Below the pieces are notes generated by a model that was not told where the DNA came from, made no database searches, and was given only the letters and a program-made list of their open reading frames with translations. A stretch of 64,000 bases of DNA from Streptomyces shenzhenensis (GTDB lineage: Bacteria > Actinomycetota > Actinomycetes > Streptomycetales > Streptomycetaceae). The translations under genes were made by a program, and so were the position numbers. Location: NCBI RefSeq assembly GCF_003688995.1, contig NZ_PENI01000042.1:1-64000 (forward strand), written 5' to 3'. This document shows positions 17,752 to 25,909 of this stretch, piece by piece (the first letter of the stretch is position 1; each line of letters starts with the position of its first letter).

Positions 17752-18352
17752 TGCGCTGAAACGCTCGCCGGGCTGTCGCCGGCCTCGGCGGGGGTGTGGG
17801 TGGTCGGTTGTCTGGCTGAGGACGGCGCCTGCGGTCGCGGCGGCGAGGGGTAGGCGCCCGTCCTGGTCCGGCGAGGCGCGCGGACGAGGTACCCCGGCGG
17901 ACCGGGGCGTGGCTGGCGGCGACGGCGTGCCGGGCTCTTTTGTGCGTTGAAACGCTCGCCGGGCTGTCTGGTGGTGACGTGCGTCGGCTTGTCGCCGGCC
18001 TCGGCGGGGGTGTGGGTGGTCGGTCGTCTGACTGGGGACGGCGCAGGCGGCCGCGGCGGCGAGGGGTAGGCGCCCGTCCCGGTCCGGCGAGGCGTGCGGA
18101 CGAGGTACCCCGGTGCCGGGGCGTGGCTGGCGGCGACGGCGTGCCGGGCTCTTTTGTGCGTTGAAACGCCTGCCGGGTTGTCCGGTGGTGACGTGCGTCG
18201 GTTTGTCGCCGGCCTCGGCGGGGGCGTCGCGGGGCGCGGGTGGTCGTCTGGCTGAGGACGGCGCCGGCGGCCGCGGCGGCGAGGGGTAGGCGCCCGTCCC
18301 GGTCCGGCGAGGCGTGCGGACCACGTACCCCGGTGGCGCAGGCCGTGGGGGC
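17752..18352. repeat. Three imperfect tandem repeats of about 190-215 bp
   Basis: Three consecutive units start at about 17752, 17942 and 18156. Each begins GTGCG(C/T)TGAAACGC and contains TCGCCGGCCTCGGCGGGGG, then GGCGAGGGGTAGGCGCCCGT, GGTCCGGCGAGGCG and ACGTACCCCGG or AGGTACCCCGG. The first two also share a GGCGACGGCGTGCCGGGCTC tail. The whole stretch 17440-18594 lies between divergent genes and has no convincing gene. Open frames are long on the minus strand in all three phases, but they encode Arg/Pro/Ala repeats whose period follows the DNA repeat. Conserved complementary blocks (GGCGCCCGTCC, GGACGAGG) suggest RNA or DNA secondary structure. Confidence 0.8.
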
Positions 18353-18491
18353 AGGTGGCGCATACCGGGTCCGCGGCGTCCGGGGGCCTCTTTTTGGACT
18401 CCGAGGGGGCATTCTCGGCCGGTGGGGCCGTGCCGTCGTGGTCCGTGCCGCCGTCCGCGGACCCGCGTCGCACACCGGTTCTTCATCGGTC

Positions 18492-18507
18492 TCTACATTG
18501 CTGTAGA
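18492..18507. promoter_or_regulatory. Dyad upstream of the ion-channel gene
   Basis: TCTACA and TGTAGA flank TTGC in an AT-rich island about 88 bases before the channel start. TACA/TGTA dyads are typical of BlaI/CopY-type repressors, although those usually have a 2-base spacer. Likely an operator or promoter element for the channel gene. Confidence 0.4.
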
Positions 18508-18594
18508 AATCTCTCCTGGAAGGTGATCACTCGACCGCCGTGCCGTCGGGTGCGGTCGGGTGGGTGTGGCGTGCGAAGGAGCGGAAGCAACACC

Positions 18595-19551
18595 ATGTCG
18601 GACGAGTCGGACCAGCACCAGCAAGGGACCGAGCCGGCGCCGTTAGCCGCCCGGCGCGAACTGGCACGACGTTGCCGGGCCGTCACGGAGGCCCGCTGGT
18701 TCGCGCTCACGGTCTTCACGGTGATCCTGGCGAACGCGGCACTGCTGGGCGTGGAGACATACACCGGCCTCGTCGCCGACTGGCGCTACTGGCTGAAGTT
18801 CGCCGAACACATCTGCCTGGCCGTCTTCACCGTCGAGATCCTGCTGCGTCTCGCGGCCCACGCCGACCGGCCACGGGAGTTCTGGAAGGACCCGTGGAAC
18901 ATCTTCGACCTGGCCGTCGTGCTCTGCGCCTTCCTGCCCGTCGTCCGCGAGAACACCACCGTGCTGCGGCTGCTGCGGCTGGCCCGGGTGCTGCGCACCG
19001 CCCGGTTCCTGCCGCAACTGCGCATCGTGCTGGTCGCCGTGGCCCGCAGCCTGCCCGGCACGCTGAGCTTCCTCCTCGTCGGCGCGCTGCTGCTGTACGT
19101 GTACGCCATGGTCGGCTGGGTCTTCTTCGGCACCTCCGACCCCGAGCACTACGGATCCGTCGGCCGGGCGGTCCTCACCCTGTTCCTGCTGATGACACTG
19201 GACGGCATCGGGGACGCGGTCCGGGCCGGTCTCGAGGTGTCCCGCTGGAGCCTGCTCTACTACGCCTCCTACGTCCTGCTGGCCTCCTTCGTCCTGGTCA
19301 ACGTGCTGATCGGAGTGGTCCTGACCTCGCTCGAAGAGGCCCGCGAGCTGGAACGGGACGAGTCGCGTCCGGCGCCCGCAGGACCCGAGGAGCGGCGGCG
19401 CCTCGCCCAGCGCATCGCGACCGCCCGCCGCGCGCTCGACGACCTCGAACGCGACCTCGAAGGCGATCCCGACCGCGACCCCAGGCTCGCGCGGGCCCCG
19501 CTCACGGTCGGCGCGGAGCCCACGCTTCCGGCACCGGGCGGCGGCCCCTGA
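18595..19551 (+). CDS. Single-domain voltage-gated ion channel
   Basis: A 318-residue six-helix channel subunit of the bacterial NaChBac/Nav type; four would form a pore. S1 is about 36-57, S2 66-88, S3 101-117. S4 has regularly spaced arginines, R125/128/131/134/137, in LRLLRLARVLRTARFLPQL. S5 is about 155-178, the pore loop ends TLDGIGD (201-207), and S6 is about 219-245. The C-terminus is a charged helix (EERRRLAQRIATARRALDDL) that may form the usual coiled-coil bundle. The filter differs from TLESW of known sodium channels, so ion selectivity is uncertain. Codon 17 is TTA (18643-18645), so full expression should need the bldA tRNA. GAAGGAGCGG lies upstream of the ATG. Confidence 0.87.
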   Translation: MSDESDQHQQGTEPAPLAARRELARRCRAVTEARWFALTVFTVILANAALLGVETYTGLVADWRYWLKFAEHICLAVFTVEILLRLAAHADRPREFWKDPWNIFDLAVVLCAFLPVVRENTTVLRLLRLARVLRTARFLPQLRIVLVAVARSLPGTLSFLLVGALLLYVYAMVGWVFFGTSDPEHYGSVGRAVLTLFLLMTLDGIGDAVRAGLEVSRWSLLYYASYVLLASFVLVNVLIGVVLTSLEEARELERDESRPAPAGPEERRRLAQRIATARRALDDLERDLEGDPDRDPRLARAPLTVGAEPTLPAPGGGP

Positions 19552-19731
19552 CGCCCGGCCCGGCCCCCGGAGCGCGACAGGACTCCGGACGGACCCCGGG
19601 CGGTCGCGGCTGTCAATGTGATGTTCACCCCCTTCAGAGGTCGTCCGCTCGCCCCTAACGTGGCCGCGTGGCAGGGCAGCGGAGTCGCCGCCACGATGGT
19701 GTTCGTCGCCGGCAGGCCGAAGGGGTCGATG

Positions 19732-22700
19732 ATGTTCCGCAAGGTGCTGGTCGCCAACCGTGGTGAGATCGCGATTCGCGCATTCCGCGCCGGCTATGAG
19801 CTGGGCGCCCGCACGGTCGCCGTGTTCCCGCACGAGGACCGCAATTCACTGCACCGGCTCAAGGCCGACGAGGCCTACGAGATCGGCCTGCCCGGGCATC
19901 CGGTGCGGGCCTATCTGTCGGTCGAGGAGATCGTGGGCGCGGCACGCCGTGCGGGCGCCGACGCGGTGTACCCCGGCTACGGCTTCCTGTCCGAGAACCC
20001 GGCGCTGGCCCGGGCCTGCGAACAGGCGGGTCTCACCTTCGTCGGACCTGACGCCCACACGCTCGAACTGACCGGGAACAAGGCGCGTGCCGTGGCCGCG
20101 GCCCGCGCCGCCGGGGTGCCCGTGCTGGGCTCCTCGGCGCCCTCCACGGACGTCGACGCACTGGTCCGGGCCGCGGACGACATCGGTTTCCCGGTGTTCG
20201 TGAAGGCCGTGGCGGGCGGCGGCGGCCGTGGGATGCGCCGGGTGGCGGAACCCGCCCAGCTGCGTGAGGCCATCGAGGCGGCGTCCCGCGAGGCGGCCTC
20301 CGCGTTCGGCGACCCCACCGTCTTCTTGGAGAAGGCGGTCGTCGATCCCCGCCACATCGAGGTACAGATCCTCGCCGACGGCGACGGCAACGTCATGCAC
20401 CTCTTCGAGCGGGACTGCTCCGTGCAGCGCCGCCACCAGAAGGTCATCGAACTCGCGCCCGCGCCCAACCTGGACCCGGCGCTGCGCGAGCGGATCTGCG
20501 CCGACGCCGTGCGCTTCGCCCGCGAGATCGGCTACCGCAACGCCGGCACCGTCGAGTTCCTGCTCGACCGGGCCGGCAACCACGTCTTCATCGAGATGAA
20601 CCCGCGCATCCAGGTGGAGCACACGGTGACCGAAGAGGTCACCGATGTCGACCTGGTCCAGGCCCAGTTGCGGATCGCCGCCGGGGAGACCCTCGCGGAC
20701 CTGGGGCTCTCGCAGGAGACCGTCACCCTGCGCGGTGCCGCGCTGCAGTGCCGCATCACCACCGAGGACCCGGCCAACGGCTTCCGCCCGGACACCGGCC
20801 GGATCAGCGCGTACCGCTCGCCGGGCGGCTCGGGCATCCGCCTCGACGGCGGCACCACCCACGCCGGCACCGAGATCAGCGCGCACTTCGACTCCATGCT
20901 GGTCAAACTCACCTGCCGGGGCCGGGACCTGAAGGCCGCGATCGTCCGGGCCCGGCGCGCCGTCGCCGAGTTCCGGATCCGCGGCGTGGCCACCAACATC
21001 CCCTTCCTGCAGGCCGTCCTGGACGACCCGGACTTCCAGGCCGGCCGGGTGACGACGTCGTTCATCGAGGAACGCCCCCACCTGCTCACCGCGCGCTCCT
21101 CGGCCGACCGCGGCACCAAGCTGCTCACCTACCTTGCCGACGTCACCGTGAACAGGCCGCACGGGGAGCGGCCCGACCTCATCGACCCGGTCACCAAGCT
21201 GCCCCCGCTGCCCGCGGGTGAGCCGCCCGCCGGCTCCCGGCAGCGGCTCGTCGCGCTCGGCCCCGAGGGCTTCGCCCGCGGGTTGCGCGAGTCGCCGGTG
21301 TTCGCCGTGACCGACACCACCTTCCGCGACGCCCACCAGTCGCTGCTCGCCACCCGGGTGCGCACCAAGGACCTTCTCGCGGTCGCCCCCGTCGTCGCCC
21401 GCACCCTGCCCGAGCTGCTGTCCCTGGAGTGCTGGGGCGGCGCCACCTACGACGTCGCCCTGCGCTTCCTCGCCGAGGACCCCTGGGAGCGGCTGGCCGC
21501 CCTGCGCGAGGCCGTGCCCAACATCTGCCTGCAGATGCTGCTGCGCGGCCGCAACACCGTCGGCTACACGCCGTACCCGACCGAGGTGACCGATGCCTTC
21601 GTGCAGGAGGCCGCGGCCACCGGCGTCGACATCTTCCGGATCTTCGACGCGCTCAACGACGTCGGCCAGATGCGCCCGGCCATCGACGCCGTGCGCGAGA
21701 CCGGCACCGCGGTCGCCGAGGTCGCCCTGTGCTACACCGCCGACCTCAGCGATCCGTCCGAGCGTCTCTACACCCTCGACTACTATCTGCGCCTCGCCGA
21801 GGAGATCGTCGCCGCGGGCGCCCATGTCCTGGCGGTCAAGGACATGGCGGGACTGCTGCGCGCCCCGGCCGCGGCCACGCTCGTCACGGCGCTGCGCCGC
21901 GAGTTCGACCTGCCGGTCCATCTGCACACCCATGACACGGCGGGCGGCCAGCTCGCCACCTACCTGGCCGCGATCCAGGCGGGCGCGGACGCGGTGGACG
22001 GCGCGGTGGCGTCGATGGCGGGCACCACTTCACAGCCGTCGCTGTCGGCGATCGTCGCCGCCACCGACCACTCGGAGCGGCCCTCCGGCCTCGACCTCCA
22101 GGCCGTCGGGGACCTGGAGCCGTACTGGGAGAGCGTCCGCCGGATCTACGCGCCCTTCGAGGCGGGCCTCGCCGCGCCGACCGGGCGGGTCTACCACCAC
22201 GAGATCCCCGGCGGGCAGCTGTCCAACCTGCGGACCCAGGCCGTCGCGCTCGGCCTCGGCGACCGCTTCGAGGACATCGAGGCCATGTACGCCGCCGCCG
22301 ACCGGATCCTGGGCCGCCTGGTCAAGGTCACCCCCTCCTCCAAGGTCGTCGGGGACCTCGCCCTGCACCTGGTCGGCGCCGACGTACGCCCGGAGGACTT
22401 CGAGACCGCGCCGGACCGGTACGACATCCCCGATTCCGTCATCGGCTTCCTGCGCGGCGAGCTGGGCACCCCGCCCGGTGGCTGGCCGGAGCCGTTCCGC
22501 ACCAAGGCGTTGCGGGGCCGGGCCGAGCCCAAGCCCGTGCGGGAGCTGACCGCCGACGACCGCGAGGGTCTGGAGAAGTCCCGGCGTGCCACGCTGAACC
22601 GGCTGCTGTTCGCCGGCCCGACACGGGACTTCGAGACCCACCGGCAGAGCTTCGGCGACACCAGCGTGCTGGACAGCAAGGACTTCTTCTACGGGCTGCG

Positions 22701-23106
22701 CCCCGGGGCGGAGTACGCCGTCGACCTGGAGCCCGGGGTGCGGCTGCTGATCGAGTTGCAGGCCGTCGGCAACGCCGACGAGCGGGGCATGCGCACGGTG
22801 ATGGCCACGTTGAACGGGCAGCTCAGGCCGATCCAGGTGCGCGACCGGGCGGCGGCCTCGGACGTGCCGGTCACGGAGAAGGCCGACCGCTCCAACCCCG
22901 GCCAGGTGGCGGCGCCGTTCGCCGGCGTGGTGACCCTCGCGGTCGCCGAGGGTGAGGAGGTGGCGGCCGGGGCGACGGTGGCCACCATCGAGGCGATGAA
23001 GATGGAGGCCGCGATCACCGCCCCGCGCGCGGGCCTGGTGTCCCGGCTGGCCATCAACCGCATCCAGCAGGTGGAGGGCGGCGACCTCCTGGTCGAACTG
23101 ACGTGA
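19732..23106 (+). CDS. pyc: Pyruvate carboxylase
   Basis: Anaplerotic, biotin-dependent enzyme making oxaloacetate from pyruvate and bicarbonate; 1124 residues, the usual single-chain length. Biotin carboxylase domain (about 1-450) with GYGFLSENPALA, GGGGRGMR and the MNPRIQVEHTVTEEVT region. Carboxyltransferase domain (about 510-810) with DTTFRDAHQSLLATR and HTHDTAGGQ. A PYC-type linker and biotinyl domain end the protein, with the biotinylated Lys in IEAMKMEA. The start at 19732 (MFRKVLVANRGEIA) has GAAGGGG seven bases before it; ATG 19729 is adjacent. A -10-like TAACGT lies about 75 bases upstream. Monocistronic by context. Confidence 0.96.
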   Translation: MFRKVLVANRGEIAIRAFRAGYELGARTVAVFPHEDRNSLHRLKADEAYEIGLPGHPVRAYLSVEEIVGAARRAGADAVYPGYGFLSENPALARACEQAGLTFVGPDAHTLELTGNKARAVAAARAAGVPVLGSSAPSTDVDALVRAADDIGFPVFVKAVAGGGGRGMRRVAEPAQLREAIEAASREAASAFGDPTVFLEKAVVDPRHIEVQILADGDGNVMHLFERDCSVQRRHQKVIELAPAPNLDPALRERICADAVRFAREIGYRNAGTVEFLLDRAGNHVFIEMNPRIQVEHTVTEEVTDVDLVQAQLRIAAGETLADLGLSQETVTLRGAALQCRITTEDPANGFRPDTGRISAYRSPGGSGIRLDGGTTHAGTEISAHFDSMLVKLTCRGRDLKAAIVRARRAVAEFRIRGVATNIPFLQAVLDDPDFQAGRVTTSFIEERPHLLTARSSADRGTKLLTYLADVTVNRPHGERPDLIDPVTKLPPLPAGEPPAGSRQRLVALGPEGFARGLRESPVFAVTDTTFRDAHQSLLATRVRTKDLLAVAPVVARTLPELLSLECWGGATYDVALRFLAEDPWERLAALREAVPNICLQMLLRGRNTVGYTPYPTEVTDAFVQEAAATGVDIFRIFDALNDVGQMRPAIDAVRETGTAVAEVALCYTADLSDPSERLYTLDYYLRLAEEIVAAGAHVLAVKDMAGLLRAPAAATLVTALRREFDLPVHLHTHDTAGGQLATYLAAIQAGADAVDGAVASMAGTTSQPSLSAIVAATDHSERPSGLDLQAVGDLEPYWESVRRIYAPFEAGLAAPTGRVYHHEIPGGQLSNLRTQAVALGLGDRFEDIEAMYAAADRILGRLVKVTPSSKVVGDLALHLVGADVRPEDFETAPDRYDIPDSVIGFLRGELGTPPGGWPEPFRTKALRGRAEPKPVRELTADDREGLEKSRRATLNRLLFAGPTRDFETHRQSFGDTSVLDSKDFFYGLRPGAEYAVDLEPGVRLLIELQAVGNADERGMRTVMATLNGQLRPIQVRDRAAASDVPVTEKADRSNPGQVAAPFAGVVTLAVAEGEEVAAGATVATIEAMKMEAAITAPRAGLVSRLAINRIQQVEGGDLLVELT

Positions 23107-23224
23107 CCGCCCGGTCTCCGGCCCCTTCCAGCACGGTCTGACCGTCACGGGCCCCGGGACGGCCGCCTCCCGAAGAACGGGCCGACGCACGACGGAGCGG
23201 CCCGCGCGGCTCCGTCCCGGCAAC

Positions 23225-23265
23225 TTGTTTCACATTACATCTAAATGCATAATGCAGTGATGCAT
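23225..23265 (+). promoter_or_regulatory. MarR-gene promoter and operator
   Basis: TTGTTT (23225-23230), a 17-base spacer and CATAAT (23248-23253) make a good sigma-70-type promoter. The predicted transcript start falls on the ATG at 23260. A perfect palindrome TGCATAATGCA (23246-23256) covers the -10, and ATGCAT recurs at 23260-23265. The MarR product probably represses itself here. Confidence 0.6.
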
Positions 23266-23727
23266 AAGCGGATTATGGATCCGGCGGCCGCCGACCGCGC
23301 GCCGGAGGACCTGATCATCGCCGTCGAGCAGCTGGTCCGCTACGTACGCCGCAGCGCCACCGCCGGCGGCCTGAGCACGGCGGCCTCCTCGGTACTGGCC
23401 CGGCTCGGCCGCGAAGGACCCCAGCGGCTGACCGAACTGGCCCGCGCCGAAGGCGTATCCCAGCCGAACATGACCCAACTGATCACCCGGCTGGAGCGGG
23501 CGGGCCTGGTGCGCCGCACCGCCGACCACAGCGACGGCCGGGGCGTCCTGGTGGCGGCCACCCCCACCGGCCTCGACGTCTTCCGGCAGCGACGCGCCGA
23601 GCGCGCCGAGGCGCTCAAGGACCTCGTCGCGCACCTGACCGAGGCGGAACAGGACGCGGTGACCATCGCGCTGCCCGCCCTCGCCCGGGCCGTCCAGGAC
23701 GGCCCCGAGCGCCCGGCCCCCTCCTGA
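23260..23727 (+). CDS. MarR-family regulator
   Basis: A 155-residue MarR winged-helix repressor. Helices include LIIAVEQLVRYVRRSATAGG; the recognition region is LTELARAEGVSQPNMTQLIT, and the wing VRRTADHSDGRGVLVAATPTG is canonical. Three in-frame ATGs (23245, 23260, 23275) are possible. I prefer 23260 because the visible promoter would start transcription there, giving a leaderless mRNA. The next gene, 60 bases on, is an MFS exporter, the usual partner controlled by such regulators. The ligand is unknown, probably a drug-like compound exported by the neighbour. Confidence 0.85.
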   Translation: MHKRIMDPAAADRAPEDLIIAVEQLVRYVRRSATAGGLSTAASSVLARLGREGPQRLTELARAEGVSQPNMTQLITRLERAGLVRRTADHSDGRGVLVAATPTGLDVFRQRRAERAEALKDLVAHLTEAEQDAVTIALPALARAVQDGPERPAPS

Positions 23728-23787
23728 CCCGCACAGCCACACCGCTTTTTTCTCCCTCCCCGTCAACGCTCCGGAAGAGAAGTGCAC

Positions 23788-25509
23788 ATGAGTGCATCCC
23801 ATGGAACGGCCGCCAGTCCCTTCAAGCAGCCCAGGGCCGTCTGGGCCGTCGCGTTCGCCTGCGTGATCTCGTTCATGGGCATCGGTCTGGTGGACCCGAT
23901 CCTGCCCGCCCTGGCCGAGGACCTGCACGCCTCGCCCAGCCAGGTCTCCCTGCTGTTCAGCAGCTATCTCATCGTCACCGCGGTGGCCATGCTCATCGTC
24001 GGCTGGTTCTCCAGCCGGTTCGGCGCCAAGCGCACCCTCGTCATAGGCCTCGCGGTCATCGTCGTCTTCGCGGCGCTGGCCGGCACCTCCGGCTCCATCG
24101 ACGGCATCGTCGGCTTCCGGGCCGGCTGGGGCCTGGGCAACGCCCTGTTCATCGCCACCTCGCTGGCGGTGATCGTCGCCTCGGCCAGCGGCGGCTTCGG
24201 TGGCGCGATCATCCTGTACGAGACCGCGCTCGGCCTCGGCATCGCCGTCGGCCCGCTGCTGGGCGGGGAGTTGGGCGAGATCAGCTGGCGGGGGCCGTTC
24301 TTCGGCGTCGCGGTGCTGATGGCCATCGCCCTCGTCGCCACCCTGGCCTTCGTGCCCGCCCTGCCCAGGCCGGAACGCCGCAGCTCGCCGCTCGACCCGC
24401 TCAAGGCGCTGCGCCACCGCGGCCTGCTGACGATGGGCATCATGGCGCTGCTGTACAACTGGGGCTTCTTCACCATGCTGGGGTACGCGCCGTACCCGAT
24501 GGAGCTGGACGCCCATCAGCTCGGGCTGGTCTTCACCGGCTGGGGCCTGCTGGTGGCCGCCTTCAGCGTCTTCTTCGCCCCGCGTCTGCAGGCCCGTTAC
24601 GGCACCGCCCCGGTGCTCTACGCCAATCTGCTCGGCCTCGGCATCGTGCTGGCCGTGATCGCCGCGGGCGTCGGGACGCCGGCCGTCGTGATCGTCGCGG
24701 TCATCCTCAGCGGCGCGTTCATCGGCATCAACAACACCCTCACCACCCAGGCCGTCATGCTGGTCTCCCCGGTGGAGCGGCCGGTCGCCTCCTCCGCCTA
24801 CGGCTTCCTGCGCTTCATCGGCGGCGGCCTCGCCCCCTACGTCGCGGGCAAGCTCGCCGACGCCACCGACCTCAGCGTCCCCTTCTACCTCGGCGCCGCC
24901 ACCTTCCTGCTCGCCATCCCGGTGCTGGCCAGCGGGCACCGCCTGCTGCGCGCCGCCGAGACGGACACCGGCGAGGGCGAACCACTGACCCCGGTCCTCA
25001 CACCCGTCGGCGCGGCACCGCGCGGCGGCACCCGGCCGGTCATCGTCGTCGTCGGCGGCCACGACGGGGCCGCCGCGACCGTCGACACCGCGGCCCGGTT
25101 CGCCCAGGACACGGGCAGCCCGCTGGAGATCGTCCATGTGCAGCAGACCGCCGTCGTCGAGGAACAGGCCGTCGACACCGAGACCGCCGACCAGGCCCGC
25201 GCCGCCGTCACCGCCCACCTGGACCGCCTCGCCGCGCTCGACATCCCCGTGACCGGCCAGATCCTCAGCAGCGTCGGCGACCACGCCGCGGCGGGACGCG
25301 TCCTCGCCCGGCACGCCGCCGAGGTGGGCGCCCGCGCCATAGCGGTCGGCCGTTCGCCGCGCGGCCCCCTCGCCCAGTTCGCCGACGGCAGCCTCACCAC
25401 CGCGCTCACCCACGCCGCCGACTGCACGGTCGTCCTCGTCGACCCCGAGCACACACCGCGGCCCCTGACCTCGGCCACGCTGTCGGAACTGCGCGCCGAG
25501 GCCCACTGA
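23788..25509 (+). CDS. MFS efflux transporter fused to a universal-stress-like domain
   Basis: A 573-residue fusion. Residues about 15-400 form an MFS drug:H+ antiporter with 12 predicted helices: opening CVISFMGIGLVDPILPALAE, motif A-like GWFSSRFGAKRTLVIG, motif C-like ETALGLGIAVGPLLGGELGE. Residues about 425-560 are a soluble alpha/beta domain of the UspA type: PVIVVVGGHDGAAATVDTAA, a RFAQDTGSPLEIVHV strand-helix unit, and GRSPRGPLAQFADGSLTTAL, matching the G-x9-G-S ATP-binding loop only roughly. It presumably exports a toxic compound, with the cytoplasmic domain sensing nucleotides or stress. It is downstream of the MarR gene and ends in a strong terminator. Confidence 0.87.
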   Translation: MSASHGTAASPFKQPRAVWAVAFACVISFMGIGLVDPILPALAEDLHASPSQVSLLFSSYLIVTAVAMLIVGWFSSRFGAKRTLVIGLAVIVVFAALAGTSGSIDGIVGFRAGWGLGNALFIATSLAVIVASASGGFGGAIILYETALGLGIAVGPLLGGELGEISWRGPFFGVAVLMAIALVATLAFVPALPRPERRSSPLDPLKALRHRGLLTMGIMALLYNWGFFTMLGYAPYPMELDAHQLGLVFTGWGLLVAAFSVFFAPRLQARYGTAPVLYANLLGLGIVLAVIAAGVGTPAVVIVAVILSGAFIGINNTLTTQAVMLVSPVERPVASSAYGFLRFIGGGLAPYVAGKLADATDLSVPFYLGAATFLLAIPVLASGHRLLRAAETDTGEGEPLTPVLTPVGAAPRGGTRPVIVVVGGHDGAAATVDTAARFAQDTGSPLEIVHVQQTAVVEEQAVDTETADQARAAVTAHLDRLAALDIPVTGQILSSVGDHAAAGRVLARHAAEVGARAIAVGRSPRGPLAQFADGSLTTALTHAADCTVVLVDPEHTPRPLTSATLSELRAEAH

Positions 25510-25532
25510 TCCGCACCGCCCACCGGCATCCC

Positions 25533-25570
25533 CACGGGGCGGACCCGTCACCCGACGGGCCCGCCCCGTG
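25533..25570 (+). terminator. Strong hairpin terminator after the MFS gene
   Basis: CACGGGGCGG / CCGCCCCGTG plus an inner CCCGTC / GACGGG around an ACCC loop gives 16 base pairs with one A:C mismatch. It starts 24 bases after the stop. The following 339 bases (25571-25909) contain no gene that I can support. Confidence 0.85.
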
Positions 25571-25909
25571 GCATTCGCGCGTCGCGAAAGCGCAAGGGGC
25601 GGAGCACCGGAATCCATGGCCGCCCGAGCCGCCCGACCGGCTCGCCGCGACGACCCGGCCGCACGGCTGGACGGACAGGCCGCTGCCCGGTCGGCGGCGC
25701 GCGCACCGTCGACCGGGCAGCCCCTGTTCCCCGCCCCGGCAGGCCGGGCCCGGTAGCCGGTACCGCCGGACACCGCAGCCGCTCACCGGCGCCGGTGCGT
25801 GCACCGACGCGCCCGGTACCGGGGACCGGGGCCGTACGCCCGGGAACGTACGCGGGGTTACTCCCGCCGGCAGACGACCCGGCGGGCCGGGACCGGCACG
25901 GTGAGGGCC

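Noticed and set aside
17752..18352. CRISPR array (recurring GTTGAAACGC)
   Set aside because: Units are about 200 bp, mostly conserved throughout, and only three in number. There are no short repeats with unique spacers and no cas genes nearby.
16962..18473. Open frames of about 400-500 codons on the minus strand across the first repeat array
   Set aside because: The encoded sequence is an Arg/Pro/Ala repeat following the DNA period in all three phases. The only real protein in them is the L33 start.
19846..21933. Long minus-strand frame over pyruvate carboxylase
   Set aside because: Antisense shadow caused by GC-rich codons; the plus strand is unambiguous.
25568..25756. A 62-codon frame after the MFS terminator
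   Set aside because: Low-complexity Ala/Arg composition, no ribosome site, begins inside the terminator hairpin.
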